A DNA stretch of 36,997 nucleotides from CAZQEZ01 sp964592475 (GTDB lineage Bacteria; Bacteroidota; Bacteroidia; Cytophagales; Cyclobacteriaceae). The notes under the pieces are model-generated. The model ran no database searches, was not told the origin of the DNA, and worked only from the letters and a program-made list of their open reading frames with translations. Location of the stretch: contig CAZQEZ010000029.1 in the NCBI GenBank assembly GCA_964592475.1, positions 1 to 36,997 of the forward strand, written 5' to 3'. Numbering within the stretch: the first letter of the stretch is position 1; every line of letters begins with the position of its first letter. Below, in pieces: positions 22,498-31,637 of the stretch. A program made the position numbers and the translations under genes.

Positions 22498-25191
22498 ATG
22501 AAATACACCAAAATAAAAAGCATCATCCTGCTTTATTTGTTAAGCAGTTGTATGCCACAAGTAAAAGATAAAACAGGAAGTATTTATGATGCCGGAGAAT
22601 ACCAGTTGTACGGTAATAAAGTTACCCAGGGGGAATATTCAGCCAATGCGATAAGCCGGGAGCATATTATTTCTGATTACAAAAGCCCCGCCCGTACCAA
22701 CTATTCTTCCCTGCTAAGCTTCAAATTTGCCATCAATGGCAAGGACAATGAGGCGCCTTCAGGTCAGGATCATCAGTTGATTTTACAACCGGAAAATGGT
22801 AGCTTTACTACACCGGTAATTGTTTTTGGTGAAGAAGATCCGGCCTCTTATACCGAAGGGGTGGTTAAGCCATTACCTGCCAATACGGAGTTTACCGTTC
22901 GCCTTGATATGCGAGCGGTGTTGCAGGAAATGGATGAAAAAGGCTACTATACTACCTACCAGGGTGACCAGATAACTGTAGATGAATTTGAGGGTGTGTA
23001 CATTGCCGGTGGTTCATTGCCTCTAAGCTGGGACTTTGATAATTTGCATAAGAATCATGATTATCAACTGCAGGATGAAAATGCAGATGGGATTTATGAA
23101 GCCACATTTATCTTGAATCCCCACGACCCTGATGAACAGGTTGAGCGGGAATGGCATTTGCAAAATGATATCAGCGGCTATCCTTCTTATCAATCCGAAC
23201 AGATTTTGATCGATGCCTTGTACAATATGGCCCTGGATGAAACTGAAATGTTGATAGAGGAAGATGGTACTTTTCGTACCGGCGAAAAATGGGCCGGGGT
23301 GTGGACCCGTGATATCAGCTACAGCGTGATACTATCTTATGCATATTTAGCTCCCGAAGTTGCCAAAACCAGCCTAATGCGCAAGGTAAAGAATGGCCGC
23401 ATCATTCAGGATACAGGTTCCGGAGGCGCCTGGCCAGTTTCTACCGACCGGGTAGTGTGGTCAATTGCTGCCTGGGAAATTTATAAAGCAACCGGAGACC
23501 AGGAATGGTTGCAAAAAGTTTTCCCGGTGATTAAAAATTCATTGGAAACAGATATGATCACGGTTTATGATGAGCAGAGCGGGCTGATGAAAGGTGAGTC
23601 TTCCTTTCTGGACTGGCGCGAACAAACTTACCCGGACTGGATGGACAATGTAGACATTTCTCAATCACTGACCCTGGGTACCAATGTGGTATTTTATCAG
23701 TCTTTTCAGGTGCTTTCGCAATTGGCGGAACATTTAGGGGAAAATGAAACTGCCGAAAAATACAGCCAGGAAGCGGATAAGCTTAAAAAAGCCATCAATG
23801 AAAAGTTGTGGAATTCAGACAGAAGATTTTACAACCAATACCTGTATGGTGAGCATTTCATGAATGTTTCTCCGAGAGCGGAAGCTTTGGGAGAGTCACT
23901 GGCCGTTTTGTATCAGGTGGCAGATGCATATAAGCAGAAGGAAATCATCAGCAATGTACCGGTACTTAACTTTGGCACACCTTCCATTTATCCCCAAATT
24001 CCTAATGTGCCTCCCTACCATAACAACGGCATTTGGCCTTTTGTACAAGCGTACTGGAACTGGGCGGCGGCTGAAGCCGGCAACCAGGAGGCGGTGATGC
24101 AGGGATTGGCAGCATTGTACCGACCGGCAGCTCTTTTTCTAACCAATAAGGAAAACTTTGTGGCTGAAAACGGTGACTTTATCGGTACAGAAATTAATTC
24201 GGACCGGCAGCTTTGGAGCGTGGCCGGCAACCTGGCCATGGTATACCGGGTACTTTTGGGTTTGGAATTCCAGGTAGATGGATTGACATTCAATCCATTT
24301 GTACCTGAGCAACTGCCGGGTAACAAAACCATCAGTGGATTTAAGTACCGTGATGCAGTTTTCAACATTACCCTGCAAGGCTATGGTGATGCAATTGATA
24401 GCATAAGGCTGGGCGGTGAACCACTGGCTGATGGCAAAATTCCTGCTGATTTGGAAGGAATTCACGAGCTGGAGATTGTCATGAACAATCAATTCAGCGG
24501 TGATTCGGGAATTAATTTGGTGGAAAACCATTTTAGCTTGCCAGCGCCGGTTGTTGAATTGGCCGACAACCTTTTAAACTGGTTTGCTATTGAAGGTGCC
24601 ATTAATTACAGGATTTACCGTGACGGTCAGCGGGTTGAAACGATAGAATCGAATGAGTTTACTATTCCTGCCAATGCCCATGGGCGATACAAAATTACTG
24701 CCCTCGATGAGCATGGATGGGAATCGTTTAGCAGCGAGCCGTATTACTATTTGCCTGATACGCAACAGAAAAAAATAGAAGTGGAGCAATATGCCCCAGC
24801 CTGTGAATGGCAACTGAGACAAGTAAGTGGCGATGGTCATGTGTACATCAGTAAAGAAAAAAATACCCGCATTGAGGTGCCTTTACAGGTGGATAAAGCC
24901 GGTGAGTATCTGCTTTCCTTTCGCTATGCCAATGGCAGCGGATCCTGGAATACCGATAACAAATGCGCCATTCGTACTTTAAAGGTGAACGGGCAAAAAG
25001 CCGGTACCCTGGTAATGGCGCAGCGGGGCACCGATGAGTGGTCCAATTGGGGTTTTACCAATATTGTACCGGTGCAGTTGCAGAAAGGAAGTAATTCTGT
25101 CACGGTTCTTTGGACGGAGAATAATGAAAACATGAACGAAGAAGTAAACCAGGCAGTACTGGATTGTTTGCTGGTGAGGAGAATCAATTAA
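22498..25191 (+). CDS. Exported six-hairpin glycosidase with C-terminal carbohydrate-binding-like domain
   Basis: This is an 897-residue lipoprotein with a signal and lipobox LLSSC (C18). After an N-terminal beta region comes an (alpha/alpha)6 barrel of the glycogen-debranching/GH63-like clan (about residues 215-600). Its landmarks are GVWTRDISYSV (D272), GGAWPVSTDRVVW, SSFLDWREQTYPDW (D372, E375) and GTEINSDRQLWSV (E565); these acids are the candidate catalytic residues. A short fibronectin-like segment (about 680-750) and a jelly-roll domain like CBM6/35 (about 757-897, from EVEQYAPA) follow. It should cleave an oligosaccharide at the cell surface or in the periplasm; the linkage is unknown. 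The start at 22498 is chosen for the signal peptide. By eye, the coding sequence is richer in G+C than its neighbours, and repeats flank it on both sides, which suggests acquisition. Confidence 0.8.
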   Translation: MKYTKIKSIILLYLLSSCMPQVKDKTGSIYDAGEYQLYGNKVTQGEYSANAISREHIISDYKSPARTNYSSLLSFKFAINGKDNEAPSGQDHQLILQPENGSFTTPVIVFGEEDPASYTEGVVKPLPANTEFTVRLDMRAVLQEMDEKGYYTTYQGDQITVDEFEGVYIAGGSLPLSWDFDNLHKNHDYQLQDENADGIYEATFILNPHDPDEQVEREWHLQNDISGYPSYQSEQILIDALYNMALDETEMLIEEDGTFRTGEKWAGVWTRDISYSVILSYAYLAPEVAKTSLMRKVKNGRIIQDTGSGGAWPVSTDRVVWSIAAWEIYKATGDQEWLQKVFPVIKNSLETDMITVYDEQSGLMKGESSFLDWREQTYPDWMDNVDISQSLTLGTNVVFYQSFQVLSQLAEHLGENETAEKYSQEADKLKKAINEKLWNSDRRFYNQYLYGEHFMNVSPRAEALGESLAVLYQVADAYKQKEIISNVPVLNFGTPSIYPQIPNVPPYHNNGIWPFVQAYWNWAAAEAGNQEAVMQGLAALYRPAALFLTNKENFVAENGDFIGTEINSDRQLWSVAGNLAMVYRVLLGLEFQVDGLTFNPFVPEQLPGNKTISGFKYRDAVFNITLQGYGDAIDSIRLGGEPLADGKIPADLEGIHELEIVMNNQFSGDSGINLVENHFSLPAPVVELADNLLNWFAIEGAINYRIYRDGQRVETIESNEFTIPANAHGRYKITALDEHGWESFSSEPYYYLPDTQQKKIEVEQYAPACEWQLRQVSGDGHVYISKEKNTRIEVPLQVDKAGEYLLSFRYANGSGSWNTDNKCAIRTLKVNGQKAGTLVMAQRGTDEWSNWGFTNIVPVQLQKGSNSVTVLWTENNENMNEEVNQAVLDCLLVRRIN

Positions 25192-25252
25192 AAGAATAGA
25201 TAAGTAAATTAAAAGACCTGGTATACTTTGAAGGACTAAAGGAAGAAGCAAA

Positions 25253-25283
25253 CCCCGAAGCCTAGCCTCGGGGATATTTTTTC
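25253..25283 (+). terminator. Probable terminator of the glycosidase gene
   Basis: The arms CCCCGAAGC and GCCTCGGGG (25253-25261, 25265-25273, one mismatch) are followed by a T-rich tail. The same core occurs in the opposite direction at 25413-25433, so it is also a repeat. Confidence 0.6.
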
Positions 25284-25365
25284 ATTTCCATTTTTGTTTC
25301 GAATTTAAAGCTTGGTTTTTATCCACATGGGGTTAAAATGCGATTTTAAAGATTAAAATAAAATA

Positions 25366-25387
25366 TCCCGAAATTTAAATTTCGGGA
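25366..25387. repeat. Perfect 22-bp palindrome
   Basis: The arm TCCCGAAATTT (25366-25376) is followed directly by its reverse complement AAATTTCGGGA (25377-25387), with no loop. It lies in the 307-bp gap between the glycosidase and the adaptor gene. It could be an operator-type dyad or one of the species' TCCCGAA...TTCGGGA repeats. Confidence 0.6.
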
Positions 25388-25412
25388 CGACAAACACTCT
25401 CCTAACACCTCT

Positions 25413-25433
25413 TCCCGAGGCTTGGCTTCGGGA
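25413..25433. repeat. Palindromic repeat, inverted relative of 25253-25273
   Basis: TCCCGAGGC and GCTTCGGGA form 8 of 9 pairs around TTG. The sequence is nearly the reverse complement of the hairpin 160 bp upstream. Together with the dyad at 25366 it makes this gap a small palindrome cluster. On the minus strand it could end the metal-efflux transcript, but no T run follows. Confidence 0.5.
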
Positions 25434-25498
25434 GGGATTTTAAGGAATTTTATTTTAATTTTTAAGGTGCGAAACTTCAATAAATTATTTATAACTAA

Positions 25499-26653
25499 TC
25501 AAATACCTGCCGAAGTCTCCATAGCGGATAATAAATAATAGGTGCCTTGAACAACGACTTGGGCATTTTCGGGCAAATCTATCTCGGGTAAAATACCGAC
25601 AAAACCTTTACTTGAACCAGAAATATTTACGGCCACACGTGTAAAAGTAGTACCACTATTTTCTTCCTTCTCTTTTACGAATATGTAAGACTTTTTGCCC
25701 GATTTTATCACGGCCTCTTCTGGTAAAGATGCTGTTCTTTGGTTATCAATTACAATTTCTGCCTCTAGATACATGCCAGAAATAAACTTTATTGTTTCAT
25801 TTTCATCAGTCAAATGTGCATGTACCGTGATAGTTCTATCTTCTGCACGTAATGATTTGCCAACCTGAAAAATGGTGGCATTTCGTTCTTCCTGACCAAG
25901 ACTAGGGATGACAAAATTGACCTGCTGGCCAGGTTTTATTTTCATGGCATCATGTTCATGCACAGATAGCTCCAGGTGCAAATGTGACTTGTCTATAATT
26001 TCGAGTAATTTATCTTGTGGTGAAACAAACTCTCCAATGCTTGTATTATTGGCAGAAATGTATCCTGCAATCGGGGCTAAAACAGGAATAACACTATAAA
26101 AATTACCTTCCTCAACCCTTAGCGGAGATAAATTGAGGAGGAGTAACTTTTGTTTACCTGCCTGGTAGGTGGCTAGCATGTTTTTGTAGTTGGCTTCTGC
26201 CTGTAGCAAGTTTTTTTCTGAACTTATGCTGTCGGTAAATAACTTCTGTTGCCTTTCATAGGATGCCTTCAGAAACTTTAACTCATTAGCAGCTTGCATA
26301 AATTGCTGTTGCATATCGATAAAATCAGGGTTTTTGATAGTACAGAGCACTTCACCTTTTTTTACAAATGCTCCTACCAGCAGGTCAGTACTGGTAATAT
26401 ATCCTCCCATCATGGCGCTTACGCTAGCATGATACTTGGGTGGTACGTGAAAGTAACCAATTGCATTCACCACTTTTTTTATGGAGCGTGGCTTCATTGA
26501 ATCTGTAGTTAATTGTATGGTTTTTATTTGGTGGTGATTAAGCACGACTTTACCAGTATTTTTTGGCACTTCCGTAGTTTTCACTTCCGATTCGTTTTTG
26601 CATGCGATGGCAAAGAAGATAATTACCAATGTATAATACATTAATTTTTTCAT
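25499..26653 (-). CDS. RND efflux periplasmic adaptor lipoprotein (CzcB/CusB type)
   Basis: This 384-residue protein has a lipoprotein signal (FFAIAC, C18). It has an HlyD-like order of domains: barrel-sandwich hybrid halves around residues 70-110 and 185-225 (MMGGYITSTDLLVGAFVKKGEVLCTI; PIAGYISANNTSIGEFVSPQDKLLEI), an alpha-hairpin between them (110-180), then beta-barrel and membrane-proximal domains. It links the inner-membrane pump and the outer-membrane channel and may deliver metal. No His- or Met-rich extension for metal binding is seen. It lies 7 bp downstream of the pump gene and is the last gene of the operon. Confidence 0.88.
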   Translation of the reverse strand: MKKLMYYTLVIIFFAIACKNESEVKTTEVPKNTGKVVLNHHQIKTIQLTTDSMKPRSIKKVVNAIGYFHVPPKYHASVSAMMGGYITSTDLLVGAFVKKGEVLCTIKNPDFIDMQQQFMQAANELKFLKASYERQQKLFTDSISSEKNLLQAEANYKNMLATYQAGKQKLLLLNLSPLRVEEGNFYSVIPVLAPIAGYISANNTSIGEFVSPQDKLLEIIDKSHLHLELSVHEHDAMKIKPGQQVNFVIPSLGQEERNATIFQVGKSLRAEDRTITVHAHLTDENETIKFISGMYLEAEIVIDNQRTASLPEEAVIKSGKKSYIFVKEKEENSGTTFTRVAVNISGSSKGFVGILPEIDLPENAQVVVQGTYYLLSAMETSAGI

Positions 26654-26660
26654 AATTATA

Positions 26661-29600
26661 TCAATTTTGTGGTATCTGCAGGTATTTTAATTCAAAAGAT
26701 ACCTGGTTGTAATCATTTAAATTTTTTAAATAAGACATTTTAATACGCAGGGCTTGCTCCAGGCTTTGCAAATATTGTAAATAACCCGTCTCACCAGTTC
26801 GATAAGATTTTTCCGCAATACTGATCAATTGATCAGCCATTGCTAATCCCTGATTGTGATAATAATCCAGATATTTATCACTTTTCTGTAACTGGGCTAA
26901 TAATTGATTTTTGCGCGAATCTATTTGATAGTGTAAATTTTGCTTTTGCGCACTTATGCTTTCAGCTTTGATTTTTGCCGCTTGTATTTTACCTTGTCGA
27001 GCAGGAAACCATAACGGGAAGTTCAATCCTAGCTGATAGCCCATGAAACCACTTTGTCCATCTACTTCTTGCAAAAAATACTGCAGATAAAGCCCGGGTA
27101 GCCATTGGTTTTTTTCTACCTGCCATTGAGCTTTCCAATAGCCATGCAAGCTATTGATATATTCCATGGCTGGTAGCATTGAAGTTGCTAAAGTATCCAT
27201 CACCGTTACTTTATCTAAGTTTTCATCGGCTATGGTAAACGTTTCATCTATTTGTAAAAGACCAGCCAGTTGCTGAAAGCTGTTTTCAAGATCCAGGGCA
27301 GCCTGGTCGGCCAATACTGCTACCTCCTGAGCCCGTGCCCGGTTGGTAATACTTTCCAATTTTCCCGTCTCACCATAAGCTTGTTTACTTTCGCTCATAA
27401 GCGCAATATTTTGATAAAGGCTATCCAGTTGCCAATAAAGGTTAAGGCGCTGGCGCAGGTATTGGTAATGATAATAAGTTTGGGATACTTGCTTTTTGAG
27501 TAAAAACTCTTGCTGATGATAAGCAGCTTTTTGCACAGCAACATTTTGCTTATTCTTGTTGCTTCTAGCCAGGTAAACAGTAGGAAACTCGATGGTTTGC
27601 TGTACACCATATGAATTTATTCCATCCATTTCCACCCTGGTATTATTTTCTTCAGTGCCCGCGAAGAGCATGGTCCGCCCGGGATCAAAAGATGTTTTGC
27701 GCAATTCTTCAGCCTCCTCTATTAGTAATTCGGAGGAGTGCAAACCCGCGTTGTTTTTTAACACGATTTGTAAGCACTGTTGCAAGTCAAGTGGTTCGTC
27801 ATCTTTAGGTTGAGCCGTGATGGCGGCAGGTACAACCAAAAGGAATATAGTTGCAAAAATGCCTGCTCCAGATACTTTCATTTTTTTCAGGTTTATTTTC
27901 ATTTCGTCAAATAGGTAATATAATACTGGCAGCGCGATTAGTGTGAGTAATGTGGAAGTAAGTAAACCGCCAATTACCACTGTAGCCAATGGCCGTTGCA
28001 CCTCGGCACCTGCAGAGGTAGAAAAAGCCATGGGGGCAAAGCCTAGAATATCGGTGGCTGCAGTAAGTATAACCGGGCGCAATCGAAGCTTAGATCCTTT
28101 TAATACTCGGTCTTTTATGTCACTTATCCCTTCATTGTGCTTTAATTCGTTAAAAAAGCTAATTAAAATGATACCATTAAGTACCGCGATACCAAATAAT
28201 GCTATAAATCCTACACCGGCAGAAATGCTAAATGGTAATCCCCTTATCCATAGCGAAAATACTCCGCCGACTGCCGACAGAGGTATGGCAGTGAAAATGA
28301 GCAGCGCTTGCTTTATAGAACCAAAAGTAAAAAACAATAAAATGAAGATAAGTAAAAGTGCTACAGGTACCGCAATTAGTAATCGTTCCTTGGCTGAACG
28401 CAGGTTTTCAAATTGACCTCCGTAGTCTATGGAGTAACCATCAGGAAGGCTTACATTTTTTTCGATCAAAGCCTGCATATCTTCTACCACCGATTCCATG
28501 TCACGATTACGTACATTTACAGATACCACGATACGCCTGCGGGTATCGTCCCGTGAAATTTGTGCCGGGCCGGCTTTAATTTCAATATCAGCTACTTCCC
28601 TAATTGGAATTTGTCCTCCCTTGGGTAATTCTACATATAGATTGGAAATAGAATTTAAATTCTGCCGGTATTTTTCTTCCATTCTTATTACCAGATCGAA
28701 CCGTTTCTCTCCTTCAAAAACATTGCCGGCCGTTACGCCAGCATATGCCATTTGTACCACGTTGTTAAGGTCACTTATTTGTAAACCATACTGAGCCATT
28801 CGTTCACGTTGGTATCTGATAGCAACCTGCGGTAAGCCTGTTATCTGCTCAACTAATACATCTGAAGCGCCAGGAACCTGACTTGCCAAATTTTTTATTT
28901 CATTGCCTTTACTGAAGAGAATATCAAGGTCTTCTCCATAAATTTTAATAGCTACATCAGCCCGCACCCCGGTAATCAATTCATTGAAGCGCATTTCGAT
29001 AGGTTGGGTAAATTCATATTCAATTCCTGGAATCGCGCTCATGGCTTCCTTCATTTTATCAGCCAATTCATCTTTGGTATCGGCACTTACCCACTCTTCC
29101 TGGTCTTTTAATATTACAATTATATCCGACATTTCCATTGACATAGGATCGGTGGGTACTTCCGCGGCCCCTATCCGGGATACCACTTGCTCTACTTCAG
29201 GAAATTTTTCTAATAATATTTTTTCAATTTTTGTATTGATGGCGATGGTTTCCGATAAAGAGGTGCCAGGTCTTAGTACCGGCTGTACTACGTAATCCCC
29301 TTCATCCAGTGTAGGCACAAATTCGCCACCCAGCCTAAAGAACACAAATACAGTGATGGCTAAGAGAAATACCGAACTGCTTATTACTACTTTGCGATGA
29401 TCCAGGGCATATTTTATAGAGGGCGTGTAGAGTTTTTGCAAAAAATTCATGATCCGGTCTGCCACGGTCTTTTTTTCTTTTTTGGGTGGTTTAAGAAATA
29501 ATGCCGCGATTGCAGGAACATAAGTAAGACAAAGGATCATGGCGCCAATTAAGATAAAACTAAATGATAAAGCCATTGGACGGAACATTTTTCCTTCTAT

Positions 29601-31016
29601 TCCTGATAAAGACAAGATGGGAATGAATACGATCAATATAATTATTTGACCGAAAATAGCACTTCTCATCATGCGACTACTACCATTTATAGCAATCTGA
29701 TCTTTTTCGTGCTGAAGTTGCTGGCCCTTTAGTAGCTTAAGTCGGGCTTGCTGTTGGTATATTTGTAAAACAATAAATTCTACAATGATAACCGCACCGT
29801 CTACCAAAATTCCAAAGTCAATCGCGCCCAGGCTCATCAGGTTTACATCAACGCCAAACACATACATTATGCTTAATCCGAAGAGCATGGCTAGTGGAAT
29901 AACAGAAGCTACTATAATACCAGCTCGGGTATCGCCCATCAAAATGACCAGAACGAAGATTACGATCAGTGCACCCAGTACCAGGTTTTCGGTAACCGTA
30001 CTTGTTGTTTTGTTGATTAGTTCGGTTCGCTCCAGAAAATCATTGATATAAACGCCATCCGGCAAGGTTTTTTCAATTTTAGCCATGCGAGTTTTCACTG
30101 CTTCTATTACTTCAAATGAATTGGCATCTTTAAGCATCATAATCTGGCCCATTACTTTTTCTCCCTCACCATTACCAGTAATCGCACCGAATCTTACAGC
30201 ATGTCCATATTTTACTTCTGCTACATGTTTGATCAAAAGAGGTACTCCATTTTCATTATTCACCACGATATTTTTTATGTCATCCATGCTTGAGATCATT
30301 CCCTCGCCTCTTATGAAATAACTTTCCGTGGTCTTTTCAATGTAGCCGCCTCCTGCATTTTGATTATTATTTTGTAACGCTACAAATACTTGTTGTAATG
30401 AAATTTGGTGAGATTTTAACTTTTCAGGGTCTACAGCTACTTCATATTGTTTCAAAAAGCCACCCCAGGTATTTACTTCTACCACCCCTTTCACGCCAGC
30501 TAATTGTCTTCTTACCAGCCAATCCTGTATAGTTCGTAATTCCATCACACTGTATTGATCAATGAATTCTGGTTTTACCTCCAGGGTATATTGATATATT
30601 TCCCCCAATCCGGTACTAATAGGACCCATTTTTGGGCTTCCATATCGTTCCGGAATTTTTTCACTGGCGGATTTGATTTTTTCAGCAATTAATTGCCTGG
30701 GCAGGTAGGTACCCATATTGTCGTCAAACACAATAGTTACCACAGATAATCCAAATTTCGATATTGAGCGAATTTCCTTCACTCCGGGAAGGTTGGCCAT
30801 CTCCAGCTCTACGGGGTACGTAATAAATTGCTCTACATCGAGGGTAGATAAATTACGTGAGGTTGTAATCACCTGTACCTGGTTATTGGTAATATCGGGT
30901 ACTGCTCCGATAGGTATATTCATTGCCGAATAAATACCAAAAACAATCATTGAGGCTGTTAAGAGCAGTATTATGATTTTGTTTTTTACACTAAATTGTA
31001 TAAGTAAATTGATCAT
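26661..31016 (-). CDS. CzcA/CusA-type heavy-metal RND pump fused to a TolC-type channel
   Basis: This is a 1451-residue fusion. Residues 1 to about 1040 are a complete HME-RND pump with twelve membrane helices. The proton-relay motif GAIDFGILVDGAVIIVE contains D400, D406 and E413, at the places known for CzcA. The segments VPTDPMSMEMSD and QPIEMRFNELITGVRADV are CzcA-like rather than CusA-like, so Zn/Co/Cd/Ni export is more likely than Cu/Ag. From M1046 a TolC-family protein of 406 residues begins with what looks like its own signal peptide, cleavable near A1068-Q1069. Similar long fusions are known in Bacteroidota as far as I recall. The pump works with the adaptor coded 7 bp downstream. Whether the fusion stays whole is an open question. 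Confidence 0.92.
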   Translation of the reverse strand: MINLLIQFSVKNKIIILLLTASMIVFGIYSAMNIPIGAVPDITNNQVQVITTSRNLSTLDVEQFITYPVELEMANLPGVKEIRSISKFGLSVVTIVFDDNMGTYLPRQLIAEKIKSASEKIPERYGSPKMGPISTGLGEIYQYTLEVKPEFIDQYSVMELRTIQDWLVRRQLAGVKGVVEVNTWGGFLKQYEVAVDPEKLKSHQISLQQVFVALQNNNQNAGGGYIEKTTESYFIRGEGMISSMDDIKNIVVNNENGVPLLIKHVAEVKYGHAVRFGAITGNGEGEKVMGQIMMLKDANSFEVIEAVKTRMAKIEKTLPDGVYINDFLERTELINKTTSTVTENLVLGALIVIFVLVILMGDTRAGIIVASVIPLAMLFGLSIMYVFGVDVNLMSLGAIDFGILVDGAVIIVEFIVLQIYQQQARLKLLKGQQLQHEKDQIAINGSSRMMRSAIFGQIIILIVFIPILSLSGIEGKMFRPMALSFSFILIGAMILCLTYVPAIAALFLKPPKKEKKTVADRIMNFLQKLYTPSIKYALDHRKVVISSSVFLLAITVFVFFRLGGEFVPTLDEGDYVVQPVLRPGTSLSETIAINTKIEKILLEKFPEVEQVVSRIGAAEVPTDPMSMEMSDIIVILKDQEEWVSADTKDELADKMKEAMSAIPGIEYEFTQPIEMRFNELITGVRADVAIKIYGEDLDILFSKGNEIKNLASQVPGASDVLVEQITGLPQVAIRYQRERMAQYGLQISDLNNVVQMAYAGVTAGNVFEGEKRFDLVIRMEEKYRQNLNSISNLYVELPKGGQIPIREVADIEIKAGPAQISRDDTRRRIVVSVNVRNRDMESVVEDMQALIEKNVSLPDGYSIDYGGQFENLRSAKERLLIAVPVALLLIFILLFFTFGSIKQALLIFTAIPLSAVGGVFSLWIRGLPFSISAGVGFIALFGIAVLNGIILISFFNELKHNEGISDIKDRVLKGSKLRLRPVILTAATDILGFAPMAFSTSAGAEVQRPLATVVIGGLLTSTLLTLIALPVLYYLFDEMKINLKKMKVSGAGIFATIFLLVVPAAITAQPKDDEPLDLQQCLQIVLKNNAGLHSSELLIEEAEELRKTSFDPGRTMLFAGTEENNTRVEMDGINSYGVQQTIEFPTVYLARSNKNKQNVAVQKAAYHQQEFLLKKQVSQTYYHYQYLRQRLNLYWQLDSLYQNIALMSESKQAYGETGKLESITNRARAQEVAVLADQAALDLENSFQQLAGLLQIDETFTIADENLDKVTVMDTLATSMLPAMEYINSLHGYWKAQWQVEKNQWLPGLYLQYFLQEVDGQSGFMGYQLGLNFPLWFPARQGKIQAAKIKAESISAQKQNLHYQIDSRKNQLLAQLQKSDKYLDYYHNQGLAMADQLISIAEKSYRTGETGYLQYLQSLEQALRIKMSYLKNLNDYNQVSFELKYLQIPQN

Positions 31017-31061
31017 TGCTTGAACAATTAATAGAAATGAAAAGAAAATTGAGGTGAAATG

Positions 31062-31454
31062 TTAGATAAGGGCGCCTTTGGGAGGTTGTATTAGTAGGTT
31101 TACAAAAAGGAAATGATAATTATTAATAAAATAATTACCATAAAATTGTTTAATAAGGCGGTATGGATTATTCAATTTTATGGCTGAACTTAAGCAAGTA
31201 AAAACTACCGAAGTAGCTACGTTGTAAAGTGGAAGTTCGTGGTCTTGCGAATGCTCATGTGAAGTAGTAAAAGGGCTATAATGTTGCCAAAAGAACAGCC
31301 AAAAGGAAACTGTTTGTTCCTCACTTTCAAGTTTATGCAATTGAAAGTGAGCTTCTAAATTGGATAGTTGAGAAAGCTCGGTTAGGTTTCGGCTGGGCAG
31401 AAAGCTGCTAAAAAAAATGATACTACTGAATAATATACCAGCGAAAGACTTCAT
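31062..31454 (-). CDS. Small exported protein with a His-containing loop, first gene of the metal efflux operon
   Basis: This is a 130-residue protein. A hydrophobic N-terminal segment (MKSFAGILFSSIIFFSSFLP) is likely a signal or anchor. The middle contains SHEHSQDHE (about residues 65-73), a possible metal-binding loop, and the tail is LIQPPKGALI. Small His-containing proteins with such a PPK-type end precede Czc/Cus-like genes in Bacteroidota as far as I recall; I cannot name the family with certainty. It lies 45 bp upstream of the RND gene on the same strand, so a metal-sensing or chaperone role is plausible. A TATATTTG sequence lies only 6 bases before the ATG on the minus strand, too close for normal use with this start. 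Confidence 0.65.
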   Translation of the reverse strand: MKSFAGILFSSIIFFSSFLPSRNLTELSQLSNLEAHFQLHKLESEEQTVSFWLFFWQHYSPFTTSHEHSQDHELPLYNVATSVVFTCLSSAIKLNNPYRLIKQFYGNYFINNYHFLFVNLLIQPPKGALI

Positions 31455-31560
31455 GCCAACAAATATATAAATTTATTATCAGTAAATTAATTTAACCAGG
31501 GTTTTATCATTAAAGTTCATTTTAGTTAGTAAAGATGAAATTATACTTCTCATAAAATTG

Positions 31561-31586
31561 GGTTCTATATGAAATTGTGTGGGTAG
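31561..31586 (+). repeat. Dispersed repeat end R3 (26 bp)
   Basis: The sequence starts GGTTCTATATGAAATTGTG and equals the reverse complement of 51-76 with 2 differences. Beyond these 26 bases the similarity stops, so the shared unit is the terminal motif alone. That is the behaviour expected of the inverted terminal repeat of a mobile element rather than of a longer conserved regulatory region. It ends 51 bp before the esterase start codon. Confidence 0.7.
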
Positions 31587-31637
31587 AAATCACTATTTTT
31601 AAACGCCAAAATTAAAAGTGAAAAAAAATAACAAATT

